NCBI GenBank assembly: GCA_900074885.1
Contig: FJUW01000042.1
Coordinates: 1 to 64,000 of the forward strand
Source of the DNA: Rhynchosporium graminicola
Lineage: Eukaryota > Ascomycota > Leotiomycetes > Helotiales > Ploettnerulaceae
Direction: 5' to 3'
DNA: 64,000 nucleotides
In this document: piece by piece, positions 60,938-64,000 of the stretch
Layout: every line of letters starts with the position of its first letter
Position numbering within the stretch: position 1 is the stretch's first letter
Translations under genes and position numbers: made by a program
Notes under the pieces: generated by a model
The model's input: only the letters and a program-made list of their open reading frames with translations
Told to the model about the DNA's origin: nothing
Databases searched by the model: none

Positions 60938-63373
60938 TTACTTCGTTTGCTTCCCCGTCTTTTCCAATACCGCTTCGGCCTTACTCTGCTTCTCCTTTCG
61001 TGCCGCCGCTCCCTCGTTGACCTCTTCTTCTGTACTCTCATCCTCCATATGCGATATGTCATCAGCGATCTCCTCTGTTTCTGTAAGATGGCTTTCCTGC
61101 TCTGTAGAACGTTTATCCGCAGCATCACCTCCACTCACCTGCCACTCCATTAACCTCGAGAACGCAGACTCTGGGTTGCTAGACAAAGCAGGATAGCTGC
61201 CCGTCTCGGCCACCTTGCCGTCATTTCCTAGCACAATGATGTGATCTGATCTCTTGATCGTCGATAACCTGTGGGCAATAGAGATCGTGGTATTGTGACC
61301 TCTAAGCAATGCGGCCAAAGCAGAGTTGACCAAGGTCTCTGATTCGGCATCTAGTGCCGATGTTGCCTCGTCGAGAATGAGAATGTCGGGGTTCTTCAAC
61401 AGAGCTCGCGCAATAGCAATTCTTTGTTTCTGACCTCCAGAAAGTTGGGCGCCACGAGCACCAACTGAGGTGTCTAGCCCGTCAGGGAAGTCACTGATGA
61501 ATTGACAGTTTGCCTTTCTTGCCGCGGCAGTGATCTCTGCTCGCGATGCATGAGGCTTGCCATACGCAATGTTCTCTGCGATCGAACCAGACATTAGGAC
61601 TGGCTCTTGACCCACCATTCCAATGCGGCGACGCAAAGATTTGCCGTTCATACTAGAAACATCTATTCCGTTGATAGAGATGGTGCCTTCCGTAGGATTG
61701 TAGAATCTCAGAAGCAACGAACCAATTGTAGACTTTCCACCACCACTTGGACCGACGATTGCAACGTTCGTTCCTGAAGGGATTTCAAAGTCGAGACCAT
61801 CAAAGATCTTGACTGCTGGCCGAGTTGGATATGCAAATGTGACGTTCGAGAATTTGATGATTCCTTGTGCCGATTTAACCTTGACTCCGACCGTTGCTGG
61901 AATCGTTGGCTTTCGATCTTGAAGCTCGAATAAGCGACTAGCAGCACCGACACCTTTCATGAGTTCCGAGTAGAAACTGGAAACACCAAACAGACTGGAT
62001 CCTGCGTACGCAGTGTACATCAAGAATGATGTCAAATCGCCAATGCTGATGACTCCACTTTTGACCATCGATCCACCTGAATATAACAAGGCTAGAATTG
62101 TCATGTTGCCAAGGAATCCGGAGGAACTGAAAAATGTTGCACTAATGAGCGCCTCCCTCTTGCCCAAAGCAAAAATCTTCTTAATTTGGTGATTATAACG
62201 TCCGACTTCTTGGATCTCGCCTGCAAAAGCTTGACTGGTCCGCACATTCCCGAGTCTCTCCTCCGCAATCTTGGTCAAGGTACCAAGGTTCCGCTGAATC
62301 TTCCGACTCAAGTTCCGAATTGCTCGGCCGTAGAAGAAAGCACCGATCGCAACGGGTGGGAACATCAAGCAAAGGATGCTTGTCAACTTCAGACTGACCC
62401 AAGCCATTGCAGTAAACCCAGCTGCACCACTGACGATTGCCCTTAAGCCATCTGACAAGTTCTGAGTAATGCTTTTGCCGACAATAACAGTGTCCGAGCT
62501 GAGACGAGAAAGCAAGTCTCCAACTCGGTTGGCGTCAAAGAATTCGGCATTCTGTACAAAGGTCCGTCTGTAAAGCTGGGATCGTAATCTGGCGACAATT
62601 CGCTCTCCAACGATTCGAAGAATAATAATTCGCCCATAATTGGCAGCAGCTCCTAGAGTAAGAACCACTCCCAAGGCCACGTAGAATTGTGTGATTTCCA
62701 GGCCGAACAGAGTGCTTCCTTCCGAAGGGTCTTTGGTCGCCAGATCCAGAATCTTTCCAATTGAGAATGGTATCGACATGGTAATACTTGAAGATACGAG
62801 CAGAAACACGAAGGCCAATCCTAACCACTTGGCTTCTGGCCTTGCAATCTTGATCAGCCTCCATATTTCACCCAAACCAGCAGAATTACCCGGCGCCTTG
62901 TTACTTGACAATCGGGCACTCAGATTGACCTGTGCTGCTTTGGATGCCTTCTCACTCCTCCCAAATCCGTCTTGTTCGTCTTTCAGATCTTCCTCTTCTT
63001 CCTGCCTCTTGGCCTTCTCCTTCTCTAGCAGATCTTGTCGGTCTGTAGTTTTCTGGACTTCTTGTAACTGGGGAGTAGTGGTTAATGGTCGAAGTTGAGA
63101 GACCGCCGAGCTCCATTGCGGCGAGAGACCCAACTTGGACTGTGTAAGAGGTTTGCTTGCGAGAGCTTGGTTCGGCCGAACAGGTAAGGGCGAGGCTCTG
63201 GGGATCTTGTTGAAGCCCGAATTGTGTCGGTTCGTAATCTGGAAAGGGGAGACTGCTGGAATTCGAGGTTTAACCAGCCTATGTATCGGGCTTGGTGTTA
63301 GAATTTGTCCAGTAGCTCTCTCAAATATCGCAGTCGCCCATCCTTGACCTCGAATTACCGTTGTTCGTCGCAT
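60938..63373 (-). CDS. MDL1: Mitochondrial inner-membrane ABC transporter Mdl1 (ABCB10-like)
   Basis: Half-size ABC exporter of the mitochondrial inner membrane, in yeast linked to export of peptides from the matrix. Start at 63373 (MRRTTVIRGQGWATAIFERA) gives an Arg-rich presequence; an in-frame ATG at 63421 would add 16 residues. The product is 811 residues, single exon. The membrane domain spans about residues 190-480 with five to six hydrophobic segments and SQLYRRTFVQNAEFFD, RVGDLLSRLSSDT. The nucleotide domain has Walker A GPSGGGKST, the Q loop VGQEPVLMSGSIAENIAYG, signature LSGGQKQRIAIARALL, Walker B ILILDEATSALD and H loop IAHRLSTI. The C-terminal tail is highly charged (EEIADDISHMEDESTEEE) and unusually long. 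Divergent from CDC37. Confidence 0.93.
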   Translation of the reverse strand: MRRTTVIRGQGWATAIFERATGQILTPSPIHRLVKPRIPAVSPFQITNRHNSGFNKIPRASPLPVRPNQALASKPLTQSKLGLSPQWSSAVSQLRPLTTTPQLQEVQKTTDRQDLLEKEKAKRQEEEEDLKDEQDGFGRSEKASKAAQVNLSARLSSNKAPGNSAGLGEIWRLIKIARPEAKWLGLAFVFLLVSSSITMSIPFSIGKILDLATKDPSEGSTLFGLEITQFYVALGVVLTLGAAANYGRIIILRIVGERIVARLRSQLYRRTFVQNAEFFDANRVGDLLSRLSSDTVIVGKSITQNLSDGLRAIVSGAAGFTAMAWVSLKLTSILCLMFPPVAIGAFFYGRAIRNLSRKIQRNLGTLTKIAEERLGNVRTSQAFAGEIQEVGRYNHQIKKIFALGKREALISATFFSSSGFLGNMTILALLYSGGSMVKSGVISIGDLTSFLMYTAYAGSSLFGVSSFYSELMKGVGAASRLFELQDRKPTIPATVGVKVKSAQGIIKFSNVTFAYPTRPAVKIFDGLDFEIPSGTNVAIVGPSGGGKSTIGSLLLRFYNPTEGTISINGIDVSSMNGKSLRRRIGMVGQEPVLMSGSIAENIAYGKPHASRAEITAAARKANCQFISDFPDGLDTSVGARGAQLSGGQKQRIAIARALLKNPDILILDEATSALDAESETLVNSALAALLRGHNTTISIAHRLSTIKRSDHIIVLGNDGKVAETGSYPALSSNPESAFSRLMEWQVSGGDAADKRSTEQESHLTETEEIADDISHMEDESTEEEVNEGAAARKEKQSKAEAVLEKTGKQTK

Positions 63374-63821
63374 GGTGATTTGATCGTCGCGTCTGATCTG
63401 TATCAGAGCCGCTAATATCACGGGTGTAGGTCAGATCCGTCAAAACTTCTCAGGCCCATTGTCGCACAGTGCGAAATTCTGGTACGTTAGTGGCAATGCG
63501 TATGAAGTTATAACATCGATATCATTAACAGCAATTCATTTGTCCAGTCCCATGTCTAGCCTAGAGCATTTGAGCTAGATAGCTAAGCTTCCGTCATCGC
63601 TGCAATGGGCTCAATTCGTCACAACTTTGTGCACGTGGAATTATGCAGTGCCACGCGAGGGGTCGAGGTCCCGGTCTTGACGTAAAGTGGAGTGAGTGGA
63701 ATCATGAAGAAATTCCCCTCTAACCTGGAACTACTTCCAGATTTAAGAACTTCATTGCGCCGCAACCTTCCTCCGAAAGATAACTCCGAATATCTTGATT
63801 CTAGGATCTATTGCAGCCAAA
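63374..63821. promoter_or_regulatory. Shared divergent promoter region MDL1/CDC37
   Basis: 448 bp between divergent starts. It should carry both promoters; no single site is certain. Confidence 0.5.
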
Positions 63822-64000
63822 ATGCCCGTCGATTATAGCAAATGGGTAAGTAAATACAGTTCGAGTTCGAAGCATTATTCCTTGACATCCCTCACCCCAC
63901 CAGGCTGAATCTCAAGGCTGACAATACCAGGATGCTCTCGAGCTGAGCGACGATTCCGACATCGAAGTCCACCCTAATGTTGACAAGCGCTCCTTCATCC
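63822..64000 (+). CDS. CDC37: Hsp90 co-chaperone Cdc37, 5' part (runs off the window)
   Basis: Kinase-specific co-chaperone of Hsp90. Exon 1 is 63822-63845 and encodes MPVDYSKW. An 85-nt intron (63846-63930, GTAAGT...ACCAG) leads to DALELSDDSDIEVHPNVDKR, followed by SFI at the window edge. The N terminus YSKWDxLELSDDSDIEVHPN is the highly conserved Cdc37 signature containing the Ser that is phosphorylated by casein kinase 2 in the family. Only the first 31 or so residues are visible, so the gene is partial at the right edge. Confidence 0.93.

Overview
The window reads as nuclear DNA of a filamentous ascomycete (Pezizomycotina). The genes carry short introns of about 50 to 80 nt with GTAAGT/GTGAGT-type donors, the housekeeping proteins are of fungal type (Nup82, mL60, Trs20, Mdl1, Cdc37), there are Zn2Cys6 regulators, and the spacers are AT-rich with C-to-T-like decay. 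A Helotiales/Leotiomycetes source is possible, but the sequence alone does not prove it.

Layout. 1-2.3 kb: AT-rich repeat DNA that truncates a decayed cytochrome P450. 4.2-9.4 kb: a dense housekeeping block of TRS20 and MRPL31 (divergent), then CBC2 and NUP82 (divergent). 11-19.4 kb: a broken acyltransferase-3 gene, a seven-exon gene that appears to encode a caspase-like domain joined to a Zn2Cys6 cluster and a bZIP basic region, and an intact acyltransferase-3 gene on the other strand. 19.9-21.8 kb: AT-rich DNA with a MITE-like inverted-repeat element. 21.9-28.7 kb: an O-methyltransferase, an S28 serine peptidase and a conserved unknown protein. 32.1-32.8 kb: histone H4. 34.9-40.4 kb: a urea amidolyase (DUR1,2 type) locus whose two halves are separated by an in-frame stop and whose carboxylase half carries further lesions. 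43.9-44.7 kb: a GH11 xylanase. 47.8 kb: an intron-containing tRNA-Glu. 49-51 kb: a Zn2Cys6 regulator with a substituted first zinc ligand. 52.8-56.6 kb: a P-type cation ATPase. 58.5-60 kb: a PRISE-type reductase. 60.9-63.4 kb: the mitochondrial ABC transporter MDL1, divergent from CDC37, which runs off the right edge.

There is no obvious biosynthetic cluster; most genes are independent units. Two themes stand out. First, an unusual fusion of a caspase-like peptidase with two DNA-binding domains (14.07-17.55 kb) is the best candidate for an undescribed system. Second, several accessory genes are decaying (P450, one acyltransferase, urea amidolyase), and the nonsense changes fit CpA-to-TpA transitions, as expected from repeat-induced point mutation or cytosine deamination. 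Large spacers hold nothing I can support as a gene.
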